64,000 nucleotides of DNA from Streptococcus mitis. GTDB lineage: Bacteria; Bacillota; Bacilli; Lactobacillales; Streptococcaceae. How positions within the stretch are numbered: position 1 is the first letter of the stretch; every line of letters begins with the position of its first letter. Location: positions 1,033,001 to 1,097,000 of the forward strand of contig NZ_CP047883.1 of assembly GCF_013305725.1 (NCBI RefSeq), read 5' to 3'. The notes beneath the pieces are model-generated. The model was not told the origin of the DNA. It saw only the letters and a list, made by a program, of their open reading frames with translations, and ran no database searches. The position numbers and the translations under genes are program-made. Positions 20,073-28,351 of the stretch are shown piece after piece.

Positions 20073-21032
20073 ATGATTAGCATTATCGTCCCCGTTTATA
20101 ATGTGGAAGAATACTTGGAAGAATGTATAGAGAGTATAAGGCAGCAAACTTTCACAGATTTTGAAGTTATTTTAGTCAATGATGGATCTACTGATTACTC
20201 AAAAGAAATTTGTGAGAAATATTGTAGGAAAGATTCTCGTTTTCGCTTAATAAATCAGGAAAACCAAGGACAGAGTATTGCAAGAAATAGAGGCGTTGCT
20301 GAGTCTACAGGAGAATTCATCGTTTTTATTGATAGTGACGATATAGTAAAGTTTGATTTGTTGACACAATTAAAGAAGTATATGTCTGACGGAATTGATA
20401 TTGTAGAATGTAATAGAACCGAAGATATTCAATATTTAAATTTAGAAAAAAAAGTAATTGATGTTAAAGAATTGGATTCAAATGAAGCGTTATATGAATG
20501 TTTTAATCATGGAGTAAGTTGGAGCCCAGTCGCAAAACTTTATCGTCGTGAAATAGTGGAGAAAGTTCCGTTTTTAGAAAATTTAATTTATGAAGATTTT
20601 TATACTGGAATCGTATCTTTAAAATATATTCATAAAATGAGAAAAATTGACTATATTGGTTATTATTATCGATATCATACTTCTAGTACAATGAATCAGA
20701 CATATTCAGAAAAGAATCTTGATATTTTTAAAGTTGGCAAAAAATTATTAGAGGAATTTAGAGAAGATAATTGGTTACCTTATGTAGGGAATATGTTATT
20801 TTTAGTCGGTATTGGACATTTTAAAAAGTATAACATAAGAGTTGGACATCCATATTATCAGTTATATGTTGATGCAATTGATAACTATTTTGAAATAGCT
20901 AAGAAATCATCAGATATTTTCAATTCTAGTAAATTATTAAGATGGTATAGCTATTCACCAAAATATTTTTTAAGTTTATATTATCCGTTGTATTTAAGAT
21001 ATTTAGACATTCGAAAAAAATGGAAAATTTAA
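20073..21032 (+). CDS. Glycosyltransferase family 2, tandem paralogue 3 of 4
   Basis: 319 residues, with ISIIVPVYNVEEYLEECI, VNDGSTD, FIDSDD and YYYRYHTSSTM. It is preceded by a 55-base gap, the longest between the paralogues, with a good AAAGGAG site. Codon use looks more AT-rich than in paralogue 1, suggesting a different age or origin. Confidence 0.88.
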   Translation: MISIIVPVYNVEEYLEECIESIRQQTFTDFEVILVNDGSTDYSKEICEKYCRKDSRFRLINQENQGQSIARNRGVAESTGEFIVFIDSDDIVKFDLLTQLKKYMSDGIDIVECNRTEDIQYLNLEKKVIDVKELDSNEALYECFNHGVSWSPVAKLYRREIVEKVPFLENLIYEDFYTGIVSLKYIHKMRKIDYIGYYYRYHTSSTMNQTYSEKNLDIFKVGKKLLEEFREDNWLPYVGNMLFLVGIGHFKKYNIRVGHPYYQLYVDAIDNYFEIAKKSSDIFNSSKLLRWYSYSPKYFLSLYYPLYLRYLDIRKKWKI

Positions 21033-21045
21033 TAGGAGCCTATTT

Positions 21046-22020
21046 ATGATTAGTGTCATTGTACCTGTTTATAATGTTGAAGAGTATCTGGAAGAATGTT
21101 TAGATAGTATTCAATGTCAAACTTATAGCAATATTGAAGTAATACTTGTTAACGATGGTTCTACGGATCATTCACAAGAAATTTGTGAGAGATATTGTAA
21201 ACAAGATCCTCGCTTTCGCTTAATCAATCAAGCAAATAAAGGATTAAGTGGCGCTCGTAATCGTGGTATGACTGAATCTAAAGGCGAATCTATCACTTTT
21301 GTAGACAGCGATGATGTTCTTAAAGACGATATGTTGGAGCAATTATTAAAGCACATGACTTCAGAAGAAATGGACATCGTAGAATGTTGGTATACAAATG
21401 ATAAAAAAGAAATAGAAATCCCTTCTCCCGAGAATGTCAAAATTATTTTTCAAGGAAATGCTAAAGAAGCTTTAGTCTCTTTATGTGAAGATAATATTGT
21501 CCGTTTGAATGCAGTCGCTAAACTGTTTAGAAGAGAAGTGATTCTCAATTTTCCATTTTTAGAAGGTCTATTTTATGAAGATGTGTATGGAGGAATGGGA
21601 ATCTTAAAACATATTCATAAAATAGTGAAAATTGATTATACAGGATATTATTATCGCGTGCGTTCTGGTAGTATTATGAATCGCGAATTTAGTTTGAAAA
21701 ATTTGGATTTGTTTACTATTTGTGATAAAGTGGAGCAACTATATGAAGGAAATGCTGACTCACTTCCATACGTACAGCGTCGCTTATTTCATTTAGTATT
21801 GATGCATGTTGTCGACTATCGTATATTTGAGGGAAATCCCTATCAAGAAAAATATGTGGAATATTTGAATCGATACGCTAAAAGTTCAAGTCGCTCATTT
21901 TTAATGAAAGCCTATCGATTATTCCCTAAAAAGATTGTCTTTATTTCAAGAGTTGTTGGAGCCATTCAATGGAGATTTGAAAAATATATTGTAAAAAGAT
22001 TTTGGAGAGGGTTGAAGTAG
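21046..22020 (+). CDS. Glycosyltransferase family 2, tandem paralogue 4 of 4
   Basis: 324 residues, with ISVIVPVYNVEEYLEECL, VNDGSTD, a NKGLSGARNRG loop (the other three read QGQSxARN) and FVDSDD, then YYYRVRSGSIM. The changed loop near residue 75 may mark a different donor or acceptor. The gene ends one base before the next start. Confidence 0.88.
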   Translation: MISVIVPVYNVEEYLEECLDSIQCQTYSNIEVILVNDGSTDHSQEICERYCKQDPRFRLINQANKGLSGARNRGMTESKGESITFVDSDDVLKDDMLEQLLKHMTSEEMDIVECWYTNDKKEIEIPSPENVKIIFQGNAKEALVSLCEDNIVRLNAVAKLFRREVILNFPFLEGLFYEDVYGGMGILKHIHKIVKIDYTGYYYRVRSGSIMNREFSLKNLDLFTICDKVEQLYEGNADSLPYVQRRLFHLVLMHVVDYRIFEGNPYQEKYVEYLNRYAKSSSRSFLMKAYRLFPKKIVFISRVVGAIQWRFEKYIVKRFWRGLK

Positions 22021-22021
22021 T

Positions 22022-23017
22022 ATGAATTATTACTTAAAAGAATTTTACGCAGAAGCCAAACATGCAGGATCTAAGGCAAGATTAGATGCTGAAAAAATAA
22101 TGGTAGAAGCAGGATATCAACCTTTTTCCCTAAATAATGATTCAAATCCCATCACTTTGACAAAAAATGATGTGTTAGTTCTTCAATTTCCGTTATTATG
22201 GCATACCTTAAAAAAACAAATTTTTACGAGATTTTTGAAAAATAGAACATTCAAAGCTTATTTGCTGATTCACGATATCGAGTCCCTGAGAAATAAAAAA
22301 ATCAAGTCATTTACAGATTTCAAATATTCCATTATCCATTTTTTACAAAATAAAACAGTCCTTGAAAAAGTCGATGGTATTATCGCCCATAACGAAAAGA
22401 TGAAAGCAGAACTTGTGCGATTAGGAATACCGGAAGAGAAGATTGTTTCCTTAGAGATATTTGACTATTTGATTCCACATTATAAAGAGAAGAAAGCTTA
22501 TGAAAAAGAAACTATTTTGTTAGCTGGAAATTTCGATATTCGGAAAACAAAATACGCAAGACAATTACCTGAAAAACCAGATTTTTCTATTTATGGCATT
22601 AACTTTGAAGAGGAGAATCTTCCTCACAACGTTCATTATCAAGGTGCTTTTTCTCCTGATGAACTCCCTAATCGCTTACATGGCGGCTTTGGGTTAGTCT
22701 GGGACGGAGATAGTCCTCATACTTGTAGTGGGATGTATGGAGAGTATTTAAAGATGAATAACCCACATAAAGCTTCTCTATATTTAGCATCTGGTTTTCC
22801 GATTATTGTATGGAGCCAATCTGCCTTGGCTGATTTTGTACGGAAAAATCAATGTGGAATCATTGTTGATTCATTATTTGAAATTGCAGATTGTTTAAAC
22901 TCGATTGATGAAGAAGATTATCAAGAATTGATTAAAAATAGTAAAATAGTAGGAGAGAAACTTCTTAACGGATATTTTCTAAAAACAGCTTTAGAAAAAT
23001 GTGAAAGGAATTTGTAG
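22022..23017 (+). CDS. Gtf3/galactofuranosyltransferase-like glycosyltransferase
   Basis: 331 residues. The pattern KNDVLVLQFPLLW, then LLIHDIESLRN, VDGIIAHNEKM, a mid-protein LAGNFDIRKTKYA, and GGFGLVWDGDSP with ASGFPIIVW matches the family that includes Gtf3 of the Fap1 pathway and the beta-1,6-galactofuranosyltransferases of oral streptococcal receptor polysaccharides. No UDP-galactopyranose mutase (glf) gene lies in this operon, so a galactofuranose donor would have to be made elsewhere. Confidence 0.8.
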   Translation: MNYYLKEFYAEAKHAGSKARLDAEKIMVEAGYQPFSLNNDSNPITLTKNDVLVLQFPLLWHTLKKQIFTRFLKNRTFKAYLLIHDIESLRNKKIKSFTDFKYSIIHFLQNKTVLEKVDGIIAHNEKMKAELVRLGIPEEKIVSLEIFDYLIPHYKEKKAYEKETILLAGNFDIRKTKYARQLPEKPDFSIYGINFEEENLPHNVHYQGAFSPDELPNRLHGGFGLVWDGDSPHTCSGMYGEYLKMNNPHKASLYLASGFPIIVWSQSALADFVRKNQCGIIVDSLFEIADCLNSIDEEDYQELIKNSKIVGEKLLNGYFLKTALEKCERNL

Positions 23018-23022
23018 AGTTT

Positions 23023-23985
23023 ATGAAACTACAAATCTTACAAAAAAAAATGACTCGCTATCGTCAAATTTTAAAATATTATGGCCTTAAACTAACATGT
23101 GTTTACTTTTTTGCACAAAAATCTGACAAGATGTTTTATGATTTTCGTAGAAAGATTCTTTTGGATTTTGTATTAAAATTAAGAAAAGAAGCACAACTAG
23201 TTGATTCGAGTAATGAAAAAGAGGAAGAAACAACAGAATTTCCGAAAATAATTTGGACAATGTGGCAACAGGGAGAAGCTCAAATGCCTGAGACGGTCCA
23301 GGCTTCAATGAAGACCATAAAAGACTTCGCCAAAAGAAATGACTGTGAATTCTACTTGTTGACGGATGAAAATCTGGCGGATTTCATCAATATTCCAAGA
23401 AACATCACCGAAAAATACAAGAAAAAAGAATTATCAGCTGCGCATTATTCCGATATTATTCGTTTTAGTCTCTTATACCAATACGGTGGAATATGGATGG
23501 ATGCAACCTTATTTGTATCTCCATACGCCACGATAAAAATGTTTGAATGGGACTTTTTTAGTTTGAATCATCCACCGACATATCCTGAGCAAATGGAGCG
23601 AACGATTGGTGATTTTAAATGGTCAGGTTTTTTCCTGGCAGGACAAAAAGGAGGATCTCATTTCAAACATATTCGGGATTTATATCTTTACTATGTTCGT
23701 AAATACCCAGTTTTTATTCATTACCTGATGATGGATTATTTTATTTTGTCCGAATATGAATCAAATCATGAATTTAAAGAATTAGTGGATAGATTACCTA
23801 TTCTAGCACCAGCTGAGCGTGTTTGGTTTTTAAGAGGCCATGTCCATGATCTTTTTGATGAAAAAGAATGGGAAGAAGTGTTGAAAACAACACCGATTTT
23901 GAAAACGACTTATAAAATCAAGAAAGAAGAAGTTCTTCCAGAGAGTTATCTCGATCAACTTTTACAAGGAAAATTAAAGGAATAG
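23023..23985 (+). CDS. GT32-like capsular polysaccharide glycosyltransferase (DXD)
   Basis: 320 residues. An N-terminal basic amphipathic stretch is followed by the Gly-transferase DXD-type core: PKIIWTMWQQGEAQMP, then LSAAHYSDIIRFSLLYQYGG and IWMDATLF, the metal and nucleotide site. This is the 'capsular polysaccharide synthesis protein' family common in Lactobacillales loci. The stop codon is followed directly by the ATG of wzx. Confidence 0.85.
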   Translation: MKLQILQKKMTRYRQILKYYGLKLTCVYFFAQKSDKMFYDFRRKILLDFVLKLRKEAQLVDSSNEKEEETTEFPKIIWTMWQQGEAQMPETVQASMKTIKDFAKRNDCEFYLLTDENLADFINIPRNITEKYKKKELSAAHYSDIIRFSLLYQYGGIWMDATLFVSPYATIKMFEWDFFSLNHPPTYPEQMERTIGDFKWSGFFLAGQKGGSHFKHIRDLYLYYVRKYPVFIHYLMMDYFILSEYESNHEFKELVDRLPILAPAERVWFLRGHVHDLFDEKEWEEVLKTTPILKTTYKIKKEEVLPESYLDQLLQGKLKE

Positions 23986-25551
23986 ATGAAATACACGAAA
24001 AAAAGTAGAACCGAATTTGCCACCTTAAATACAAGTATAGCTCTTGCATTGCAACCTTTTCAAGTCCTTCTTGGCTTTATCAATCGAACTATTTTTATCA
24101 ATTTACTTGGGGTAACCTATCTAGGATTAAACAATTATTTGTCTAGCTTAGTTTCTATCCTGTCTTTGGCAGAATTAGGGGTTGCTGGAGCCATGAGCTA
24201 TGCACTATATGGACCCTTAGACAGAGAAGAACATGGAAAAATCAATGCCTTTATGATTCTTTTCAAAAAATTATATAGAATCATTGGCTTTTCTATTTTT
24301 ATACTGGGTGCTATACTTTCTTTATTTCTTCCTTATATGATAAAGGATTATACGGTAAATAGTGAATTATATTTGATTTTTTTCCTCTTTGTATTTAATT
24401 CTGCTTCAAGCTATTTTTTCTCCTATAAACGAACCTTACTTTATGTCGATCAGCGTAATTATATGATGACTTTGATTGACTTTGGATTAAATACGCTTCG
24501 TGTATGCTTGCAAATCGGAATTTTATTCTTTACAAAAAATTATATCTTTTATCTATTGATCAGTATCATCATGAATTTTATAGGGAATATCATCATGTCG
24601 GGGATTGTAGATAGATTGTATGGTTACTTGTTTAAGAATGACATAACACCCATTAATCAGGAGGAAAAAGAAAAATTTATCCGAAATATCAAAGGAAATA
24701 TAGTCGGTAGTATTGGAGAAACGATTGTTTTTCAAACAGACAGTATTCTAATGGCAAGTTTTGTCAGCTTAGCAGCTATAGGTATTTATGGGAATTATAC
24801 CTATGTTTTAGGATTTCTTTCACTGATTTTAAATACTGTGATTAATTCAGTTGTTTCTTCCGTAGGTAACTTAGTCCATTCGGAATCTACGACAGTAGCA
24901 GATATGGTTAAATTCCTAAAAAAATTCCAGTTTATTACTTTTAGCCTGATTTATTTTGCTAGCTTAGGTTATTTAATGTTCATTCATCCATTTATGACTA
25001 TCTGGTTAGGTGAGAGTTTTTCATTTAATTATACGATTGAGATTTTGATCGTCCTTCATTTTTTCCTAACTTTTTATAGAAGACCGATTCTAACGTTGAT
25101 TTCAGTTTATGGCTTAAGTTATGAGCAAAATAAAAAAACCCTTGCAGAAATTATATTAAATATAATTCTTTCACTGTACTTTTTAGCGATTTTAGATTTA
25201 GGGGTATCTGGAATTTTATTGGGTACAATTTGTTCAACAGTCTTGGCCTGTACATGGTATGAACCATATAGCGCCTTTAAGTATGGATTGAAAGCTTCCT
25301 CTAAGGACTTTTTTAAAACATTGTTACAAGATTTCACTGTCGCAGGGATGAGCTTCCTACTTTTGAGTTTGCTGGATAACTTAGTCTTAACTCAGCTAGA
25401 TTTCATTTTCGGTTTGATCATCAAAATCGTCCTTTATTTGACAGTATTGGGTAGTTACGTTTTCCTATTTAGAAATCATGAAGGTGGTAAACAAATTATA
25501 CTAATGATTCAAAAAGTATTAAAGTTAAAAAATAAGGTGGTAAAAATATGA
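23986..25551 (+). CDS. wzx: Wzx repeat-unit flippase (polysaccharide transporter)
   Basis: 521 residues with about 14 hydrophobic segments and the MATE-like PST family look: an early NTSIALALQPFQVLLGFINR helix, LGLNNYLSSLVSILSLAELG, and a central IVGSIGETIVFQTDSILMA helix. It would move completed lipid-linked units across the membrane to Wzy. No ribosome site fits tightly, so translation is probably coupled to the upstream stop. Confidence 0.9.
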   Translation: MKYTKKSRTEFATLNTSIALALQPFQVLLGFINRTIFINLLGVTYLGLNNYLSSLVSILSLAELGVAGAMSYALYGPLDREEHGKINAFMILFKKLYRIIGFSIFILGAILSLFLPYMIKDYTVNSELYLIFFLFVFNSASSYFFSYKRTLLYVDQRNYMMTLIDFGLNTLRVCLQIGILFFTKNYIFYLLISIIMNFIGNIIMSGIVDRLYGYLFKNDITPINQEEKEKFIRNIKGNIVGSIGETIVFQTDSILMASFVSLAAIGIYGNYTYVLGFLSLILNTVINSVVSSVGNLVHSESTTVADMVKFLKKFQFITFSLIYFASLGYLMFIHPFMTIWLGESFSFNYTIEILIVLHFFLTFYRRPILTLISVYGLSYEQNKKTLAEIILNIILSLYFLAILDLGVSGILLGTICSTVLACTWYEPYSAFKYGLKASSKDFFKTLLQDFTVAGMSFLLLSLLDNLVLTQLDFIFGLIIKIVLYLTVLGSYVFLFRNHEGGKQIILMIQKVLKLKNKVVKI

Positions 25552-26657
25552 AACGAATATTAGTTTGTGGTTTAGTTCCAGATATCGGTGGACTAGAAAA
25601 AATTGTGGTAGATTTTTATAATCATATCGATACCTCTGAATTTGAACTGGAATTTTTACTACAAGGTTCTGAAGATGTTGAATTTAGTGAACATTTTAAA
25701 AAGCTTTGCCACAATCCTCTCGTCGTTCATAGAATCCCTAAGTTAAGACCTCATATGAAACAGGCATTAAAGGAATGGGATAGTTTCTTTAAGAAGAATG
25801 CTCATCGTTATGATATTTTATGGTCCAATCAAAATGGTCTGACTCATCTAGAATTTTTAAAATTAGCAAAGAAATACGGAATCGAAAAAAGAATTGTTCA
25901 TGGACATTGTGCAACAGCAGATAAATTTTACCGCTTTGTTCATCCAGTCAATCGTCTTTTTGTCGGCAAATATGCGACCGATTTTTGGGCCTGCGGAACA
26001 GAAGCGTTAAACCATTTTTATCATGGTCAAGAGAGAAAAAAAGCCTTAGTGATTCATAATGCCATTGAGGTAGAAAAGTTTTTATATAATCAAGAAATGC
26101 AAGCCCAACTTCGAAAGGAATATCATATTCCAGAAGATTGTTTAGTCGTAGGACAAGTTTCTCGCCTATATGAAAAACAAAAAAATCAAAGTTTCTGTGT
26201 TAAGGTTTTTTCTGAAATCGTCAAAAAAGAACCCAATTCTCGCTTAGTATTTATCGGAAGAGGAGATACTTCTTTTTTAGAAAATGTGGCAAAAGAATAT
26301 GGAGTAGCAGACAAAGTCATCTTTACAGGCTTGACCACTAATGTCGGAAAAATGCTAAATCTTCTAGATGTTTTCTTTTTTCCATCTAATTTTGAGGGAT
26401 TACCGATTGTACTCATTGAAGCGCAAGCCAATGGATTACCTGTTGTAACAGCAAAGCATTTACCAGACGCAAGGATACTAAATAACTATGATAACAGTCT
26501 GTCTTTGAATGATTCTCTTGAAGAATGGGCAGATAAGATTTTGTCTGTCAGAGATCATCGAGAGCTTGATACACCAAAGGTGAAGCAGCTGATAGTTGAA
26601 AACGGGTACGAGATTGAATCAGCAACTAGACAGTTGGAGAAGTTGTTTGTAGAGTGA
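25548..26657 (+). CDS. Glycosyltransferase family 4, last gene of the polysaccharide operon
   Basis: 369 residues, GT-B fold. The start VCGLVPDIGGLEKIVVDFY is followed by IVHGHCATADKFYRF, the donor-domain VGQVSRLYEKQKNQSF, FIGRGDTSFLE and FPSNFEGLPIVLIEAQANG (E-x7-E). It overlaps wzx by ATGA. A hairpin terminator follows the stop codon. Confidence 0.88.
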   Translation: MKRILVCGLVPDIGGLEKIVVDFYNHIDTSEFELEFLLQGSEDVEFSEHFKKLCHNPLVVHRIPKLRPHMKQALKEWDSFFKKNAHRYDILWSNQNGLTHLEFLKLAKKYGIEKRIVHGHCATADKFYRFVHPVNRLFVGKYATDFWACGTEALNHFYHGQERKKALVIHNAIEVEKFLYNQEMQAQLRKEYHIPEDCLVVGQVSRLYEKQKNQSFCVKVFSEIVKKEPNSRLVFIGRGDTSFLENVAKEYGVADKVIFTGLTTNVGKMLNLLDVFFFPSNFEGLPIVLIEAQANGLPVVTAKHLPDARILNNYDNSLSLNDSLEEWADKILSVRDHRELDTPKVKQLIVENGYEIESATRQLEKLFVE

Positions 26658-26670
26658 TAAAAAGTTGATG

Positions 26671-26698
26671 GAGAGGACAAGAATGTCTTCTCTAATTT
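26671..26698 (+). terminator. Terminator of the polysaccharide operon
   Basis: GAGAGGACA (26671-26679) pairs with TGTCTTCTC (26684-26692) through one G-T pair, with a 4-base loop, followed by TAATTTTATTT. It lies 14 bases after the last glycosyltransferase. Confidence 0.65.
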
Positions 26699-26820
26699 TA
26701 TTTCTATCAGACCATTATCCGGTAGTTTCATAAATAAAATTAGGTATGTTTTAATAGTACTTCTAAATGATATTTCATAAAAATATATTTTGATTATTTT
26801 ATCAGATGATTAATTAACTT

Positions 26821-26921
26821 AATTGAATGCAATACGACTAAGTTTATATTTAATAATCTCATGGATTAGAGATAGGTATTCGCTGAAAGTTAATATATTA
26901 AAAATGAGATTGCATTCAATT
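26821..26921. repeat. Long-spaced inverted repeat (possible small repeat element)
   Basis: AATTGAATGCAAT (26821-26833) and ATTGCATTCAATT (26909-26921) form a perfect 13-bp terminal inverted repeat around a 75-base AT-rich centre. Inside, AATCTCAT (26854-26861) can pair with ATGAGATT (26904-26911), which competes with the outer stem. The shape suggests a small non-coding repeat element such as a MITE, but I do not recognise it as BOX or RUP. It is the only structure in the gene-free stretch 26694-27041 apart from the rbgA promoter. Confidence 0.45.
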
Positions 26922-26976
26922 TTCCTTAATAAAATAGCTTTTCTAGACAAAAGCTTATGCAAAAAAGAATAATTTA

Positions 26977-26985
26977 TGATAGAAT
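26977..26985 (+). promoter_or_regulatory. Native rbgA promoter (extended -10)
   Basis: TGATAGAAT is an extended -10 box 57 bases upstream of the ATG at 27042. The native promoter now drives only the truncated rbgA start and reads into the ICE left end, where a bidirectional terminator (27112-27138) meets it. Confidence 0.5.
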
Positions 26986-27041
26986 AGAGGATAAGAAAGA
27001 AAACGTTTTTACAATTTTTTTCAATCCTAAGGAGATATATT

Positions 27042-27068
27042 ATGGCTACTATTCAATGGTTGGTCTAG
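27042..27068 (+). pseudogene. rbgA: 5' fragment of rbgA (ylqF) cut by the ICE
   Basis: After AAGGAG (27029-27034) and a 7-base gap, the frame reads MATIQW and then LV-stop. RbgA, the ribosome-assembly GTPase, begins M(A)TIQWFPGHM in Firmicutes, and in my memory of pneumococcal genomes rbgA-rnhB lies in the chromosomal neighbourhood just beyond rexAB. Identity ends at about codon 7, where the element joins. The remainder of rbgA should lie at the other end of the ICE, outside this window. Confidence 0.75.
27057..27066. other. rbgA: Putative left attachment site (attL) of the ICE
   Basis: The rbgA reading frame breaks between TGG (codon 6) and the following bases. The exact crossover cannot be fixed without the right end; the core must lie within or just before these ten bases. 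A TTTGGTGTT direct repeat (27211-27219 and 27223-27231) lies inside the left end and could be a recombinase or accessory binding site. Confidence 0.5.
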
Positions 27069-27111
27069 AAGATTTAAAATAATAAAACATTGTGAAGTAG
27101 AATAAATGCTT

Positions 27112-27138
27112 AAAACCCTTGAATTCCAAGGGTTTTTG
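27112..27138. terminator. Bidirectional terminator at the ICE left end
   Basis: AAAACCCTTG (27112-27121) and CAAGGGTTTT (27127-27136) form a perfect 10-bp stem with a 5-base loop and T/A runs on both sides. It would stop transcription entering from the rbgA promoter and leaving the ICE. Confidence 0.75.
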
Positions 27139-27249
27139 TTATTTTAGATTTTAATTTTTCACATTGTTATAAGTGCTTAATTAAGCAATAATCATCAATA
27201 AAAACATTTTTTTGGTGTTGAGTTTGGTGTTCAAATATTTGTTATGTTA

Positions 27250-27286
27250 CGGAAAGGAATTTCACAATCTTTCCGTTTTTTTATTT
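27250..27286 (+). terminator. Intrinsic terminator just before the ICE lead operon
   Basis: CGGAAAG (27250-27256) pairs with CTTTCCG (27269-27275), followed by TTTTTTTATTTT. The next gene starts only 13 bases after the T-run, so its own transcript must either start upstream and read through (attenuation) or come from a promoter within the hairpin region. This may control entry into the repA operon. Confidence 0.7.
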
Positions 27287-27298
27287 TCTGGAGGAAAA

Positions 27299-27472
27299 AT
27301 GACAAAAGAATTACAATCATCACGCTATATTGTCATTTCATTTTTAGTACGTGAAATGGGAATAGATATTGTTGAAGCCATCTCACTTATGGCTGAATTA
27401 GAAAAAAGTGGCTTGGTTCGATTGGAATCAAGTGGAGATTTAATACTCAAAGAACTTGGAGGGACGCTATGA
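27299..27472 (+). CDS. Small ICE lead protein, winged-helix-like
   Basis: 57 residues from the ATG at 27299 with GGAGG 5 bases upstream. The sequence SFLVREMGIDIVEAISLMAELEKSGLVRLES predicts three helices and a beta turn, resembling a small winged-helix DNA-binding unit. It overlaps repA by ATGA and may regulate it. The function is not established. Confidence 0.7.
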   Translation: MTKELQSSRYIVISFLVREMGIDIVEAISLMAELEKSGLVRLESSGDLILKELGGTL

Positions 27473-28248
27473 AACGCATTACCGCAAATCAATACCAAAC
27501 TTCAGAACGGTATTATAAATTACCTAAAATTCTTTTTGAGGATGAGAAATATATTGATATGAAACTAGAAGTAAAGGTGGCTTATTCTATTTTAAAAGAT
27601 CGTTTAGAATTATCTCTCAGTCGTGGTTGGATAGATGAAGAAGGAGCAGTCTATTTAGTATTTTCTAATTCTAAACTGATGAAGCTATTAGGTTGTTCGA
27701 AGTCGAAATTACTGACAATCAAAAAAATTCTTAAAGAATATGACTTAATTGATGAAGTCCAACAGTCTTCAAGTGAGAAAGGAAGACTAGCTAATAAGAT
27801 TTATTTAGGGGAATTATCTTCTACCCCAGTAGCTAATTCAAACAGGCCTAGTGTTAAAAAAAGACTAGGGCAGGATGAAAATGATACGGCCCCCGTCTCA
27901 CATTTAGCCCCTAGTGAGACTGAAGTTAGTGAGACTAAATATAGTGAGACTGAATCTTTATTTATTGAGGATGAGGAGGATAGGAATACTCAACCTATCT
28001 TGAAAAGAAAAGTAGAAAAAGTCACAAAATATGATCGAGATTATATTTGGGGATTGGTACAAGATCAATTTAGACGAGAAGGTTTTTCTGAAACAGCCAG
28101 TGAAATTGCTATGACTGATTTTGAGAGAATCTATCAGTATGCTCTAGATAATGTTCGCTTTGTTAGACGAGCGGAAGTTTTGGCTGAATTTGTGTTTAAT
28201 GGCCTGTATTCTGTTTGGAATAACCGTGTTAGAAAAGGAGGTGGTTAA
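27469..28248 (+). CDS. repA: RepA_N-type replication initiator of the ICE
   Basis: 259 residues. The N-terminal domain (about residues 1-110) has YYKLPKILFEDEKY, LKVAYSILKDRLELSLSRGW, FSNSKLMKLLGCSKSKL and LKEYDLIDEVQQ, the RepA_N winged-helix initiator signature. The middle is low-complexity and codes for SETEVSETKYSETES, where the DNA carries iterons. The C-terminal part is a separate helical domain. Such initiators support autonomous replication of the excised circular ICE. Confidence 0.88.
   Translation: MKRITANQYQTSERYYKLPKILFEDEKYIDMKLEVKVAYSILKDRLELSLSRGWIDEEGAVYLVFSNSKLMKLLGCSKSKLLTIKKILKEYDLIDEVQQSSSEKGRLANKIYLGELSSTPVANSNRPSVKKRLGQDENDTAPVSHLAPSETEVSETKYSETESLFIEDEEDRNTQPILKRKVEKVTKYDRDYIWGLVQDQFRREGFSETASEIAMTDFERIYQYALDNVRFVRRAEVLAEFVFNGLYSVWNNRVRKGGG
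27847..27951 (+). other. Probable replication origin: iterons inside repA
   Basis: TAGTGAGACT occurs three times with exact 15-base spacing (27912-27921, 27927-27936, 27942-27951), with an inverted GTCTCAC at 27895-27901. A CCTAGT/ACTAGG hairpin (27847-27852 / 27864-27869) lies upstream. RepA_N plasmids carry their origin within the rep gene between the two protein domains, exactly where this array lies. That it is the ICE origin is an inference. Confidence 0.65.
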
Positions 28249-28249
28249 A

Positions 28250-28351
28250 ATGTCGCCAATCGAGTGGATATTAGTTATGCTCATTTTCATTTCAAGTGGT
28301 GTGATACTTTGGACATTGATAGTCGATCAGGAAGGGGGGATAAAGAAATGA
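28250..28351 (+). CDS. Small single-span membrane protein
   Basis: 33 residues beginning MSPIEWILVML, with one membrane helix (residues about 5-24) and a short charged tail. GGAGG lies 8 bases upstream, and the stop overlaps the methyltransferase start (ATGA). Similar tiny membrane genes precede the methyltransferase in related ICEs; the function is unknown. Confidence 0.65.
   Translation: MSPIEWILVMLIFISSGVILWTLIVDQEGGIKK

Noticed and set aside
18004..22020. Assembly artefact producing four copies of one GT2 gene
   Set aside because: The four genes differ throughout at the nucleotide level, in length and in their spacers, so they are true paralogues.
27181..27240. TTTGGTGTT direct repeats as the ICE attachment core
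   Set aside because: They lie 150 bases inside the element, past the rbgA break, so they cannot be the crossover core; an accessory site remains possible.
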